A stretch of DNA of 64,000 bases, from NCBI GenBank assembly GCA_031002005.1, contig JARYHS010006964.1, forward strand, positions 4,836,001 through 4,900,000. The letters run 5' to 3'. The position numbers and the translations under genes are program-made. This document shows, in pieces, positions 11,743 through 24,345 of this stretch (the stretch's first letter is position 1; every line of letters begins with the position of its first letter). The notes beneath the pieces are model-generated. The model was not told where the DNA came from. It worked only from the letters and a program-made list of their open reading frames with translations, and ran no database searches. Origin of the DNA: Vandiemenella viatica (Eukaryota > Arthropoda > Insecta > Orthoptera > Morabidae).

Positions 11743-11922
11743 CAGGGCCGGAGCTAGGAACTTCGGGCCCGGGGTAAAATGGGCGACGGGTGACAATGGG
11801 CGCATTCTTGACTTCATTGCCTGTGGGCCCCTACAGCCGGTCGGTGATCAGGGCCCCCCATCAGCCGATGGGCCCGGGTACTTTTGACCCTATTACCCCC
11901 CCTCCCCCTAGCGCCGGCACTG
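11743..11922. mobile_element. 180-bp hAT MITE with perfect 8-bp target duplication
   Basis: The left end is cagggccggagctagg. The right end, reversed, is cagtgccggcgctagg. The flanking 8-mers are identical: CCAAAGCT at 11735-11742 and again at 11923-11930. An 8-bp duplication and CAG-starting ends are hAT features. The inside is GC-rich with gggcccggg near both ends and codes for nothing. The perfect duplication suggests a fairly recent insertion. Confidence 0.93.
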
Positions 11923-11930
11923 CCAAAGCT

Positions 11931-13189
11931 CTAGCAAAATGCCTGCTTTTCAATCACCACAAAATCCGAATTTTTCGTTACAGTTTGTCTCTTAAATAAT
12001 TTTTTCGCACTACTGAAACTTTTAACAAATGCTCTACAACCCAGAAGTGTTGATTTGCCTCAATACCATATAAAGAAAATAACAAACACTTTGAAAGAAC
12101 GTCGTACAAGCGTCAAAGTCTCGTAGCTGAGGGAGAGACAATCGTTGAGTATCTTGGAACAGATTTCAGGATGGCGAGGGTCATAGATCCTCCCGCCCAG
12201 ACTCCTGGCGAGGTTTCGTGAGACTTTAACCAACAGCGATTTCCTGAGGAAAATTTACCCGCGTAGTCACTGCTTAAGGATCACCGTAGCATAATACTCG
12301 ATATAAGGGTTTATGAATTTTTGATAAAAGCTCATGTAGTTGCTGCCATTACCTGGTTACCTCGGTGAATCTATATAATAATATATTGAAAGAAAAAAAT
12401 ATTTACAATCCTAAACTAAAGGAAACAAAACTAATTGCAATAGTAAAAGAAACCCAGCTTTTCTAACCAGCCAGTTGCTACTGGTATCACATTTACAGTC
12501 CTGCACAACATGCACTATACAAACCACATTCAGCATCTTGCGTAGGAGAAAAAATTGATTGCTGTCATAAAAAAGACTTGTGGGCCTTTGTATTGTGGAT
12601 GCGAGTAGGAAAAGGGTGCTGGAGCAAATATTAAGTTGAAAAAGACATTTTCTAAGGTTTTAACCACAACACTCGCAGACTAGTGTCTATATAAACCAAT
12701 TGAGTGATATTTTTAAAAAAAGTAAAACTAATTGTAAAATTTTTTTTGTTAACTTTTATTGCTTTTACCCCACACTGATGCCAATCCTTGCTACGCCTAT
12801 CCTACTGAACCAATTCCTTTATCATAATAGTTACAGATTGTGTTCAGTAGTTTCCACGACACATATAGCTGCCCCCCTTTGCACCCCTAAAACTACAGTA
12901 CTTATACCCGAAATATGTAAGATCCAATATTTCGAATTCTATAGCTTCATCGCGATTGAATTACATCACCATATTGTAGCAAGGTCTAGAACCAAGTTCT
13001 TTACCTTCTCTGTTACATTCCATTGTCATCCCGGTTCAAACAAACAAAACAAAAGTATTTTCAAACCACTCCCTACCACGTGCTCAGATGTGTTTACAAT
13101 GGAATGCTATGACAAGATTTTTTCTCTTGATGCCTTCAACAAGCATTTCCCACCTCACCATAGTCATAAAGAATCTTTATTGCTTTAGC
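11931..13189. other. No recognised gene
   Basis: Contains an open frame of 162 codons (12700-13188, plus) without any family motif; its amino-acid make-up looks like chance AT-rich sequence. No other structure is supported. Confidence 0.45.
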
Positions 13190-13312
13190 TGAGCAGTCTA
13201 GAAGCTCAATGGTTAGGGAATTTTATTTCAAAATCTCGCTGCTCAGGTCCCAGGTTCAATTAGATGTGTTTGATAACATGAGCTACGCCAGGACACTCCA
13301 TTGTTCGTATTT
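13190..13312 (+). repeat. tRNA-like SINE head at the edge of the satellite
   Basis: An A-box-like aagctcaatggttaggg is followed about 50 bp later by a B-box-like ggttcaattag, the layout of a tRNA-derived SINE head. It runs without a break into the first satellite unit, so the satellite monomer may descend from the body or tail of this SINE. Confidence 0.55.
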
Positions 13313-16300
13313 CACGTTAAACTGTAGGACCCAGAGGAAAGGAACTGGCCGTTCAGCGTCTGACAAAATGGCTTAGTATACCTCCATAGGGAGGATCCAA
13401 CCAACCTTCACGCTAAACTGTAGGTCCGTGAGGAAAGGAACTGGCCGTCCTGCATCTGACAAAATGGCTTAGTATACCTCCATAGGGAGGATATAAGCAA
13501 CCTTTACGTTAAACTGTAGGTCCCAGAGTAACGGAACTGGCCATCCTTCTTCTAACACAATGGCTTAGTATACCACCATAGGGAGGACACAACCAACTTT
13601 AACGTTAAACTGTAGAGGAAAGGAAATGGCCGTCCTACCTCTGACACAATGGCTAAGTATGCCTCCATAGGGAGTATCCAACCAACCTTCATGTTAAACA
13701 GTAGGGCTCAGGGCGAAGGAACAGGCCGTCCTAACTCTGACACAATGGCTTAGTATGCCTTCATATCAAGGATCCAACCAAACTTCACGTTAAACTATAG
13801 GTCCCATTGAAAAGGAACTGCCTTTGACAAAATGGCATTGTATACCTCCATAGGGAGGATCCAACCAACCTTCACGTTAAACTGTGGGTACCAGAGGAAA
13901 GGAACTGGCCATCCTACCTCTGAGACAATGGCTTAGTATGCCTCCATATCGAGGATCCAATCAACCATTACGTTAAACTGTAGGTCCCAGAGGAAAGGAA
14001 ATAGCCATCCTACATTTGACACAATGACATAGTATACCTCAATAGGGAGGATCCAACCAAATTTCACGTTAAACTGTAGGTCCCAGAGGAAAGGAACTGG
14101 CCATCCTACCTCTGAGACAATGGCTTAGTATGCCTCCATATCGAGGATCCAATCAACCATTACGTTAAACTGTGGATCCCAGAGGAAAGGAACTGGCCGT
14201 CCTGCCTCTGACAAAATGGCTTAGTATACCTCCATAGGGAGGATCCAAACAAACTTCATGTTAAACTGTAGGTCCCAGAGGAAAGGAACTGGCCATCCTA
14301 CCTCTGACACAATGGCTTAGTATGCCTCCATATCCAGGATCCAATCAACCATTATGTTAAACTGTAGGTCCCAGAGGAAAGGAACTGGCCGTCTTGCCTC
14401 TGACAAAATGGCTTAGTATACCTCCGTAGGGAGGATCCAAACAAACTTCATGTTAATCTGTAGGTCCCAGAGGAAAGGAACTGGCCATCCTACCTCTGAG
14501 ACAATGGCATAGTGTGCCTCCATATCGAGGATCCAATCAACCATTACGTTAAACTGTAGGTCCCAGAGGAAAGGAAATAGCCATCCTACATTTGACACAA
14601 TGACATAGTATACCTCAATAGGGAGGATCCAACCAAATTTCACGTTAAACTGTAGGTCACAGAGGAAAGGAACTGGCTATCCTACCTCTGACACAATGGC
14701 TTAGTAAACCTCCATAGGGAGGATCCAAACAAACTTCATGTTAAACTGTAGGTCCCAGAGGAAAGGAACTGGCCATCCTACCTCTGAGACAATGGCATAG
14801 TATGCCTCCATATCGAGGATCCAATCAACCATTACGTTAAACTGTAGATCCCAGAGGAAAAGAACTGGCCGTCCTGCCTCTGACAAAATGGCTTAGTATA
14901 CCTCCATAGGGAGGATCCAAACAAACTTCATGTTAAACTGTAGGTCCCAGAGGAAAGGAACTGGCCATCCTACCTCTGAGACAATGGCTTAGTATGCCTC
15001 CATATCCAGGATCCAATCAACCATTACGTTAAACTGTAGGTCCCAGAGGAAAGGAACTGGCCGTCTTGCCTCTGACAAAATGGCTTAGTATACCTCCATA
15101 GGGAGGATCCAAACAAACTTCATGTTAATCTGTAGGTCCCAGAGGAAAGGAACTGTCCATCCTACCTCTGAGACAATGGCTTAGTATGCCTCCATATCGA
15201 GGATCCAATCAACCATTACGTTAAACTGTAGGTCCCAGAGGAAAGGAAATAGCCATCCTACATTTGACACAATGACATAGTATACCTCAATAGGGAGGAT
15301 CCAACCAAATTTCACGTTGAACTGTAGGTCCCAGAGGAAAGGAACTGGCCATCCTACCTCTGAGACAATGGCTTAGTATGCCTCCATATCGAGGATCCAA
15401 TCAACCATTACGTTAAACTGTAGGTCACAGAGGAAAGGAAATATCCATCCTACATTTGACACAATGACATAGTATACCTCAATAGGGAGGATCCAACCAA
15501 ATTTCACGTTAAACTGTAGGTCCCAGAGGAAAGGAACTGGCCATCCTACCTCTGACACAATGGCTTAGTAAACCTCCATAGGGAGGATCCAAACAAACTT
15601 CATGTTAAACTGTAGGTCCCATAGGAAAGAACTGCCATCCTACCTCTGACACAATGACTTAGTATACCTCCATAGGGAGGATACAACCAACCTTCATGTT
15701 AAACTGTAGGTCACAGAGGAAAGGAACTGATCATCCTACCTCTGACAAAATTACTTAGTATGCCTCCATAGGGAGGATCCAAACAAACTCCATGTTAAAC
15801 TGTAGGTCCCAGAGGAAAGGAACTGGCCATCCTACCTCTGAGACAATGGCTTAGTATGCCTCCATATCGAGGATCCAATCAACCATTACGTTAAACTGTA
15901 GGTCCCAGAGGAAAGGAACTGGCCGTCCTGCCTCTGACAAAATGGCTTAGTATACCTCCATAGGGAGGATCCAAACAAACTTCATGTTAATCTGTAGGTC
16001 CCAGAGGAAAGGAACTGGCCATCTTACCTCTGAGACAATGGCTTAGTATGCTTTCATATCGAGGATCCAATTAACCATTACGTTAAACTGTAGGTCCAAG
16101 AGGAAAGGAAATAGCCATCCTACATTTGACACAATGACATAGTATACCTCAATAGGGAGGATCCAACCAAATTTCACGTTAAACTGTAGGTCCCAGAAGA
16201 AAGGAACTGGCGATCCTACCTCTGACACAATGGCTTAGTAAACCTCCATAGGGAGGATCCAAACAAACTTCATGTTAAACTGTAGGTCCCAGAGGAAAGA

Positions 16301-17812
16301 ACTGGCCATCCTACCTCTGACACAATGACTTAGTATACCTCCATAGGGAGGATAAAACCAACCTTCACGTTAAACTGTAGGTCCCAGAGGATCGGAACTG
16401 GCCGTCCTACATCTGACACAATGGCTTAGTATGCCTCCATAGGGAATATTCAACCAAATTTCACGTTAAACTGTAGGTCCCAGAGAAAAAGAAATGGCCA
16501 TCCTACATCTGACACAATAGGTTAGTATGCCTCCACAGGGAGGATCCAACAAAGCTTAATTTTAAACTGTAGGTCCCAGAGGAAAGGAACTGGCCATCCT
16601 ACTTCTCACATAATCGCTTTTTATGCCTCCATAGGGAGGATCCAACCAAGCTTCATGTTAATCTGTATGTCCCAGAGGAAAGGAACTGGCCATCGTACCT
16701 ATCACACAATCTTTCAGTATGCCTCCATATCGAGGATCCAACCAACCTTCTTGTTAAACTGTAGGTCCCAGAGGAAAGGAACTGGCCCTCCTGCCTCTGA
16801 CACAATGGCTTAATAAACCTCCAGAGGGAGGTTCCAACAAACCTTCACGTTAAACTGTAGGTGCCAGAGGAGAGGAACTGGCCATCCTACCTCTGACAAA
16901 ATGGCTTAGTATGCCTCCATAGGGAGCATCAAACCAAGCTTCATCTTAAACTGTAGATCCTATATTAATGGAAATGGCCATCATACCTCTGACACAATGG
17001 CTTAGTATGCCTCAAAAGGAAGGATCCAACCAACCTTCACGTTAAACTGTAGGTCCCAGAGGAAAGGAACTGGCTATCCTACCTCTGACACAATGGCTTA
17101 GTATGCCACCATAGGGATTATCCAACCTACCTTCACGTTAAACTGTAGGTCACAGAGGAAAGGAAGTGGCCATTCTACCTCTTACTCAATCTCTTAGTAT
17201 GCCACCATAGGGAAGATCCAACCAACCTTCACGTTAAACTGTAGCTCCCAGAGGAAAGGAACTGGCTATCCTACCTCTGACACAATGGCTTAGTATGCCA
17301 CCATAGGGATTATCCAACCTACCTTCACGTTAAACTGTAGGTCACAGAGGAAAGGAAGTGGCCATTCTACCTCTGACACAATCTCTTAGTATGCCACCAT
17401 AGGGAAGATCCAACCAACCTTTATGTTAAACTGTAGGTCCCAGAGGAAAGGAACTGGCCATCCTGCCTCTGACACAACGGCTTAGTATGCCTCCTTCGGG
17501 AGGATCCAACCAACCTTTACGTTAAACTGTAGGTCCCAGAGGAAAGGAACTGGCCGTCCTGCCTCTGACACAATGGCTTAGTATACCACAATAGGGAGGA
17601 TACAACCAACCTTCACGTGAATCTGTAGGTCCCAGAGGAAAGGAAGTGGCCATTCTACCTCTTACACAATCTCTTAGTTTGCCTCCATAGGGAAGATCCA
17701 ACCAACCTTTCTGTTAAACTGTATGTCCCGGAGGAAATGAACTGGCCGTCCTACCTCTGACACAATGGCTTAGTATGTGTCCATAGGGAGGATCCAACCA
17801 ACCTTCAGGTAG
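13313..17812. repeat. 96-bp satellite array, about 47 units
   Basis: A tandem array of about 4.5 kb. Each unit carries recognisable blocks: cgttaaactgtaggtccc, agaggaaaggaactggcc, caatggcttagtatgcc and a BamHI site in ggaggatccaa. Successive copies of ttaaactg are 96 bp apart. Between 13.9 and 16.1 kb two monomer types alternate, so the true period there is 192 bp. The type with atatc(g/c)agg and ccaatcaaccatta lies at about 13946, 14138, 14330, 14522, 14810, 15002, 15194, 15386, 15864 and 16056. Units near both edges are more diverged, as is common for satellites. Open frames on the minus strand exist because 96 is divisible by three. Confidence 0.96.
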
Positions 17813-18358
17813 TGAACTAAGTTAGTTTTATCTACGTAACAGGATGGCTATTCTTGCCATTTATCTTAATTGCATGTTGTCATAGCCAGCTAGTTATCTC
17901 GTTCAAATCCCCCTTTGAAAAACGACAGAGGAAACTACAATCAATTGGATTACTGGAGTTGGCATCATAATACGTCAGTGAACAAACGCAAGACATCTCC
18001 TAGAATTCTCTTCCAGAAGTACATTTAACGGTTTCATGCTGGTTCAGGCTGTATTACGACAGAATTACTACTTGAAAATAATACGTCTTGTGACAGTAGC
18101 ATTTCGACGATATTATTTAATATTGTTGTAGTATCGCGATCTCCAATATACCGCAGTCAACTTTACAAGAATACTGTATAATGAATGACGTACATTTCAG
18201 ACAGTAATATTTTTAATAGATACCATCAGCGGAATGTTCTCTCTTTAGCGTGTAGTATCTATGCATATGTCTTGTTATTGTCAGCTGATTAGTGTTGGAA
18301 GTTGTATGTTGGATATAGTATTACATACTAAGGTGCAAACACGTGGAAAGAAAATGAT
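17813..18358 (+). other. Possible upstream region and 5' leader of zinc-finger locus 1
   Basis: A non-repetitive stretch between the satellite and the degenerate first exon. At 18281-18292 it has tgtcagctgatt, which recurs about 50 bp before the first exon of locus 2 (near 52710). I see no TATA or initiator element that I would defend. Confidence 0.35.
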
Positions 18359-18394
18359 ACGGAGGCAATAGACGTGACACGCGGTAACCAACAG
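18359..18394 (+). pseudogene. Degenerate first coding exon of zinc-finger locus 1
   Basis: This 36-bp stretch ends in a good donor (acag, then gtatgt at 18395). It has exactly the length and phase of the first coding exon of locus 2 (52765-52800). Aligned without gaps, 20 of 36 bases agree, including gag and ata codons at the same places. The start codon position reads ACG instead of ATG. If the homology is real, the original start of locus 1 has been lost. The match is short, so this is suggestive only. Confidence 0.4.
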
Positions 18395-20406
18395 GTATGT
18401 TTCTAGTTCCAAACATTAGTTGTGCCGTGTCGTGCTTGCATTACCTATTACTAATCAGAGAGTAAAAGTTCACATATTCAACCAATGACTAATTGAAGAA
18501 GGATGTTTTCATTATGTGATTGTCACTGTACTAATCTCAGTCAGACCATTTTCTTTAGTAACAAGTGTAAGTTGAGTTGAAATGTTGTGTGCAGTATGTA
18601 TAAGTTCAATCATAAATATTCGCGGTATGTGTGATTTTGTGTGGTTTCATGATTTGAGCAAATTGCTTTAGAGAACTTGTAAATGCTATTTGATAGAGTT
18701 TTAGTACGTTGAATAAGATAGTTTTTGAAACTGTAATTTTTCACCATTATTTATTGATGTAGAAATCTTTCATTGCGATTTAGGAAATGAATTTATTTTT
18801 CTGGGTAATAGAATGTACAACCACTTTTATGTTATTAGGCATAACAAACATTCAAATTAATCACTGCAATGCGATTTGCTTTGTGTACCGTGATTTCCAT
18901 GTTGTTGTTTTATCTGTAATTGTTTATGGTTATCTGATAGCAGTATGTTACCAATGACCCAGACTGATGAAGCGAAAAATTAGTAGTTGTCTGATGTAGC
19001 TTTCATTTACTGTCTTTCCGTCTTGCTTTATTTAAAGTTTGTCACATTCTATGTTCTGTCAGTTTATTGCATATAATTAGATGCATGTTGGCCAACAGAA
19101 TGGCGCCCACTGAATGAAAGTATTATAAAATCAAAAAAAATGTGAAAAAATAAAACTAATTTTGATTTACCCTGTAAGTTACTGTCAGAACAAGAGTTAC
19201 TGTATAAATAGCTATTGGAACCAGAAATAGAACTACCATTAGAAAGTGTGTTGGAACCATTAATATATGTTATTCTACTGAATGATTGTATTGGTGGTTT
19301 ACAGTCAGAACCTTTCTGAAATACTGTGATATGTTTCTACCCAAATAACAGAAGTGATGGCGCCATGAAATTCCTGATATCTGTTCCTTTATATTCTTAC
19401 CAAGAATGGAAGAAATATTATTATTCCTTATACACTTGTCCTGTTTTACCATGTCCAGACAATTGGGTGTGAGGTTATAAACCAAAGGTAGAAATCCATA
19501 TTTACTTCTTGCAGGATAAAGATTGTGGTCTGTAGGATTTTTTATCATTTTTCGTCCTGTGTGGTAATTACCGCTATGTTGCATAATACTGTTTTGCCAG
19601 CAATGTAAACATTCCTTCTGAATTATTACAGTTTGCCCATCTGTAATCTCCTAATGTTTAGTCTGTTGGTCTATCAGCTCAGCTACCAACTGAGCCAGCG
19701 TTCTTCTGACTCCTGTAGTTAATTTCATTTACATGTGTATCAGTCTGTATGGTTATCTTATATTCAAACAGATTTCACTGTCTCCCCAAATGTGTTTCTC
19801 ATTTTATAATCTTGATATATTTATTACCAAACTTATTATGTAAAAAGTAATTCACGCTAGCTACTCTCTTTGTTAACTCTTTTGTCACATAATTTTGTTC
19901 ACTGTAGGTATCACACCATGCCTCTCTACTGAACTATGGCTCAAACCATTGACACTTGGACCCTTCATATAAGTTTATTTGTTATCTTAGCAGGTGTTCT
20001 TTATGACAAATATTTCTTCTAATCAACAAATGTCTCCGATTCTGAAGAGATAAACAAATCAAAGGCTGATTTGATATTGACTATCACTTACTGAAAATCG
20101 AGCATGGAATAGCTCATTATCACCACCCTTTTCCCAACTGTATAGTGGCCAATCACAGCTGACTCCTATATGTGCTAGTCATTGACACAATGAGTAGTAA
20201 CTGCCATTGATTTTCATGTTTGTGATACATTATATTACATTATGAGTACAGGTTAGCTGCTGTAAAGGAAAAATGTGTATTAATTTCCAAATAGATCACA
20301 GAATTTTCATCTTTATTTATATCACATATTTGCTTTGTTGGTATAACTCCTTAGCAATATTTTACAATTAGGGAATTGAAATTATTTTCTTTCATTCATT
20401 TTACAG
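18395..20406 (+). other. Intron(s) of zinc-finger locus 1
   Basis: Runs from the donor at 18395 to the acceptor ttcattttacag ending at 20406. Locus 2 has a 56-bp second exon; I could not find its counterpart here with confidence. At 19660-19730 the minus strand carries a strong A-box-like tggctcagttggtagctg without a B box, probably a SINE scrap. Confidence 0.5.
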
Positions 20407-20949
20407 GTCAAAAGTCAAGTTTCATCAACAACAAGAATCTGTGTTATGAGCAAATGATATTAGCATGTTGAAGAAGTTAAATGAAAGAAGTGCACTTTTA
20501 AAATCTGATGGGAGCAATTTGAGTGGAACTAATGAGAGCATCATGTCAGCAGTCAGGCCATCACAGTATACATGTGTCAAGTGTCTTCAATATTTCTCCG
20601 CTAAGGCCTTGTTAATTAGGCATGTTTTTAGTCATTTTAATGTATTGCTAAATACTCCATTAGATATTTGCCAAAACTGTGGCCAAGTTTTCTCCAATCG
20701 ATCAAAGTTGTATGGGCATCATTTTGAAGACACCAAGGAAACTACTTTTAAACAGCCTTCATTAATTGTACTTGCTTGTGCATTCTGTGGAGACACATTT
20801 TTGTCTTGGTGCTCTCTAACAAAACATGTGTTCACCCACATATCTGCTATCTCAGCTCCCTTATATGTATGCACATACTACTCTGAAGACTTTGAGGATA
20901 TGTCAAAGCTGCATTTTCATAAATCCACCAGCAAAATTTCTCCAAGAAG
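20407..20949 (+). CDS. Atypical C2H2 zinc-finger exon, locus 1
   Basis: The exon is bounded by an acceptor (cattttacag) and a donor (ccaagaag, then gtaaga at 20950). The open part starts at ATG 20465. It encodes four widely spaced C2H2-like modules: YTCVKCLQYFSAKALLIRHV..H, ICQNCGQVFSNRSKLYGHH, CAFCGDTFLSWCSLTKHVFT..H and a degenerate CTYYSEDF..HFH. This is unlike the tight linker of the downstream array. The exon ends in phase 2, and adding the first base of the exon at 28101 keeps the frame open. Reading back from ATG 20465 in frame meets a TGA at 20447-20449. An upstream-started protein would therefore be cut, and only an internal start at 20465 could work. A close relative is at 60775-61349 on the minus strand. 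Confidence 0.72.
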
Positions 20950-21299
20950 GTAAGATGAGACATTACTATTTTATACTCATACTGTATTTAGTTAAAAATT
21001 TGATTTTGATTATTTCTTGTGGTCAGAAAGTTTATACTAAAATTCGAATTAGGTCTCCTTGATTAACATAAAATGAGAATTTAGTCGTTGATCTTGTTGG
21101 TAAGATTTGTATTGTTATCTGAGTGATTTGTAGTTATAAGTGAGTTATATAAAGTCAGATTGACCTAGAATACATTCTTACAATAACACAAAGCCAGCTT
21201 CTTCGGTGTCTAGTTTCAGTGCAGCATTATTGGGCAACAAAGGCACCCTAGTGAGATTGTCCAACTGAAAAGAATTTTAGTGAAAAATGTACTATAGGA

Positions 21300-21565
21300 C
21301 AGTGGTTTCGAAATGGTGGCCTGTGGAACCGTGGGGTTCTGTGAAAGGGTCACAAGGGTTCCGTGTGTCATCGGAGAATTAAATAAAATATTTTTAAAAA
21401 GAGTCGTAACCACGCTGCGAGAAGGCTATCATGGGTCTGATTCCATTTTTAACGACTTTCTGATGCGTGACTGATTTTTCAGCTTAAGCTCATAAAAATG
21501 GGGATATGCCAAAAAATGTATTATCAATTAGGGTTCTGTTGCCAAAAGAAAATTGGGAACCGCTG
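21300..21565. mobile_element. Probable hAT MITE, 266 bp
   Basis: The left end reads cagtggtttcgaaat; the right end, reversed, reads cagcggttcccaat. CAGTGGTT(C)CCAA-type ends are common in hAT elements. The flanking 8-mers ctatagga and ccatagtc agree at 5 of 8 positions, compatible with an old duplication. No coding capacity. Confidence 0.55.
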
Positions 21566-23021
21566 CCATAGTCAGTAGGGGATTTCTGTTAGTAAGAAAG
21601 AAGTAGATATGTTTTATCTATGTGAGTGATTTATATTAGTAGTTTGATTTTGAGATACATTGGATTTCCAAAAGCTGCTTGCAGAATTTGGGATTAGGCC
21701 TCAACTCTTCTTTTAGTTATACCTGACGAAATTATTGGGAGGTATTGTGATTTTTAGTAAGGCAGGTCTATACAAAAATATCTTAATGTTAACACACACA
21801 TCGATAATATTTCAATCAAATAACAGTAACTTCTGTCTAAGTATTCAATAATTTGGGTAAAAATATCATGTACTCTTAGAATTTTTTATATTCAAAATGA
21901 CTATATATAATATTTGTCATAAGTAAACTGCTTGTACCAAAGCACCAAACTAGATGATAACATAGGAATTTCCTTATATTTTTCACTAATAATCTTTGGC
22001 TTGTCAACGATTACTAATAATTATTTTATTGATGCCAACTGACATTCAGCAACCAAAAAATAATTATTAAAATTAATGAATGTTCCTGTAAAAGGATATA
22101 ACAAAAATTATTCAGGTGTGGTAAATAGGCTATAAAATTAATGAATAGTTTTAAATGTGGGTTTGAATAATTAGAACTTATACTATATATATAATGTACT
22201 TGAAGTACAATGACACATATATAAAAACTACAAATCAATGGTTTGATTCATATGGGAGTTCAGTCTGATTCATATGGTTTACATCTTTCTGTTAAGATAG
22301 TGTATGGAGTTTTATATAACTTGATTCCAGGTTATTATGATTACTAAAATGTTTTACAGAATTTATTAATTATGATGTTCTTTGGATTACCAGTTTGTTA
22401 TAATCTACAGAAACTGATATGAATGAAATGTTCTATAAAGTATTGAGAGCTGTTGGCACCATAGGAGTGAAAGACTACAAATTTTAGGAGCTGAGTTTTA
22501 TCAAGACCTGTGTCATTCACTTACTCAGTATTTCACTGGAAATAATCAATTACCCTAAATGTGCAAAAAATAGTGCTGACAACTACAGCATATCTAAAAT
22601 AACTTAAAGTTTGGGAGTGTTTCTCATTATTAAAAATGTAAGTAATGATGGAATTTCCCAATATTGTGTTTTAGGTGCAGCAGGTATTTCAGTTTAATGG
22701 TTTTTATAACATTTTTGTCTTCATTCTTTATTTCAGTTAGTACTGCATATTATTTTCATAATATATTTGAATTTGATATTGTGAGGATAGGGGTAGTTGG
22801 AGTACCTGTGCATTTTTATGTTCACAGACCTGAGACAATATTTTGTTAATAGCTGTTTAGCTGTTTCTGGAACTCAAATATTAATTTAAGCTTATATGTG
22901 CATATTTGGGTATTCTAATTGGTACATTGAAAATCATAAGTTTTTATTTTTTGAAACATTCTCTGCTCCTTATCATAAAATTTCTAATTAAGGAATCTCA
23001 CTAAAAGTGATGAAAAATATA

Positions 23022-24345
23022 GGGGAGACCAGGGTTGGTTGGCACAGGTTTTTATCATTTTTATTTTTATAGCTGATTCTATGAACATAGTCCCAATTGT
23101 GAATATATCACTGTACTGTAATCTGCCACTATTTGGTTATGTTTTTGTGTTTTAACAATCAGAATATTAAATTATATGACTGCAGGAAATCACCAAACAG
23201 TTAAAATCATGGTTGGCTAACCAACCCTATATGAGGGGTTGATTGGCATGTACAATGGGGTCAGTTCGCATAGCTCTCGTCCAATGTATGAAAAATAAAT
23301 CAGTTCAAAGCGAGAAAATAAAGGAACCTAACCTGGAATTCGTGGAAATATTTTAAGTAAATAAATTTAATGTAAGTCTTTTGCATTTATTTTAATTTTA
23401 AAAAAAAAAGCTAGTAAAAAAGGTAGCCTGAGAGAAACTAACAGAAACAAGAGATCACAAATATTGGAATTACATCAAATAGGCGTCACATCGTTGAGGT
23501 TGGTTTGTTGAATTTGACTCATTAGATACAGTTCACATTTTCATATTTGCACAATCTTCATCTAATTTTTTAGATCACATCCAAAAATAATCACACTTTA
23601 CCACAGCTTTAACTAGAACATCAGCTTCTTCCAATGATGTAATGATTCCTAAATATTGAGCACCATCGTAGTTGACCACTACATTTGAATTGAGGCTACT
23701 TTGGGTTGGCTTTTAAACCTCAACATTGTTATCTTCTGGAGAGATGTCAACTGTGATAGACAGCCCTACCACCTACCTATGGGGTGTCTAGGGTCTGGCT
23801 CACTCACGTTATTGTCATGTAAAGTAGATGTTCATCAAAGCTATCACCTCTGTCAGCATGACTCACAGGTAGGCTCTCCTCCTCACTTGAAATCATAAAA
23901 TGGATTTTGCCTCTTTGTATGTAGTTTCTTCATTTTACCCACTTTTAGGTATGTGCCAACCAACCCTAATCACAGATGGTCAACCTGACCCCATACATGT
24001 TTTTAGAACAGAGATGGCAAGTTGTAACAACTACTTTACTGACACTGAATGTCTTAACAATGGAAAACATAGACCTTAGTTCAATGCTTCAATTTACTAC
24101 ACAAATTAAAAATATCCCATGCAGTCTGTGTTACAGAATACAAATACGACACTTTGAAAATGACCCTCTGAATGAAATCTATGAGAATCACTCCTCTTTC
24201 CCACACAACTACAGAGCTCGCACTGTTGTTTTATTGGGAAGTAGTAGTGACTATGAAAGTCATGTGGTCAACAAGTTGCATCTCCGAACATGCTACAGAG
24301 ATGATGGCCAACCTGCCCCCTACACCAACCAGCCCTGGTCTTCCC
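23022..24345. mobile_element. 1.3-kb DNA element with 24-bp inverted ends and TA flanks
   Basis: The left end is ggggagaccagggttggttgg; the right end, reversed, is gggaagaccagggctggttgg. TA lies directly outside both (23020-23021, 24346-24347). Subterminal ggttggctaaccaaccc-like motifs recur inside, at 23210-23250 and 23950-24000. No intact transposase is visible. TA flanks point to the Tc1/mariner/pogo superfamily; the family is not identified. Confidence 0.75.

Noticed and set aside
12700..13188. 162-codon open frame, plus strand
   Set aside because: No motif, AT-driven amino-acid composition, and no splice partner or homologous copy in the window.
14413..16228. Repeated 61-76 codon frames in the satellite
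   Set aside because: They follow from a 96-bp period; every run is stopped by the same kinds of change and no start context stands out.
13313..17812. Could the regular array be a CRISPR array
   Set aside because: The whole 96-bp unit is repeated with no unique spacers; it is a satellite.
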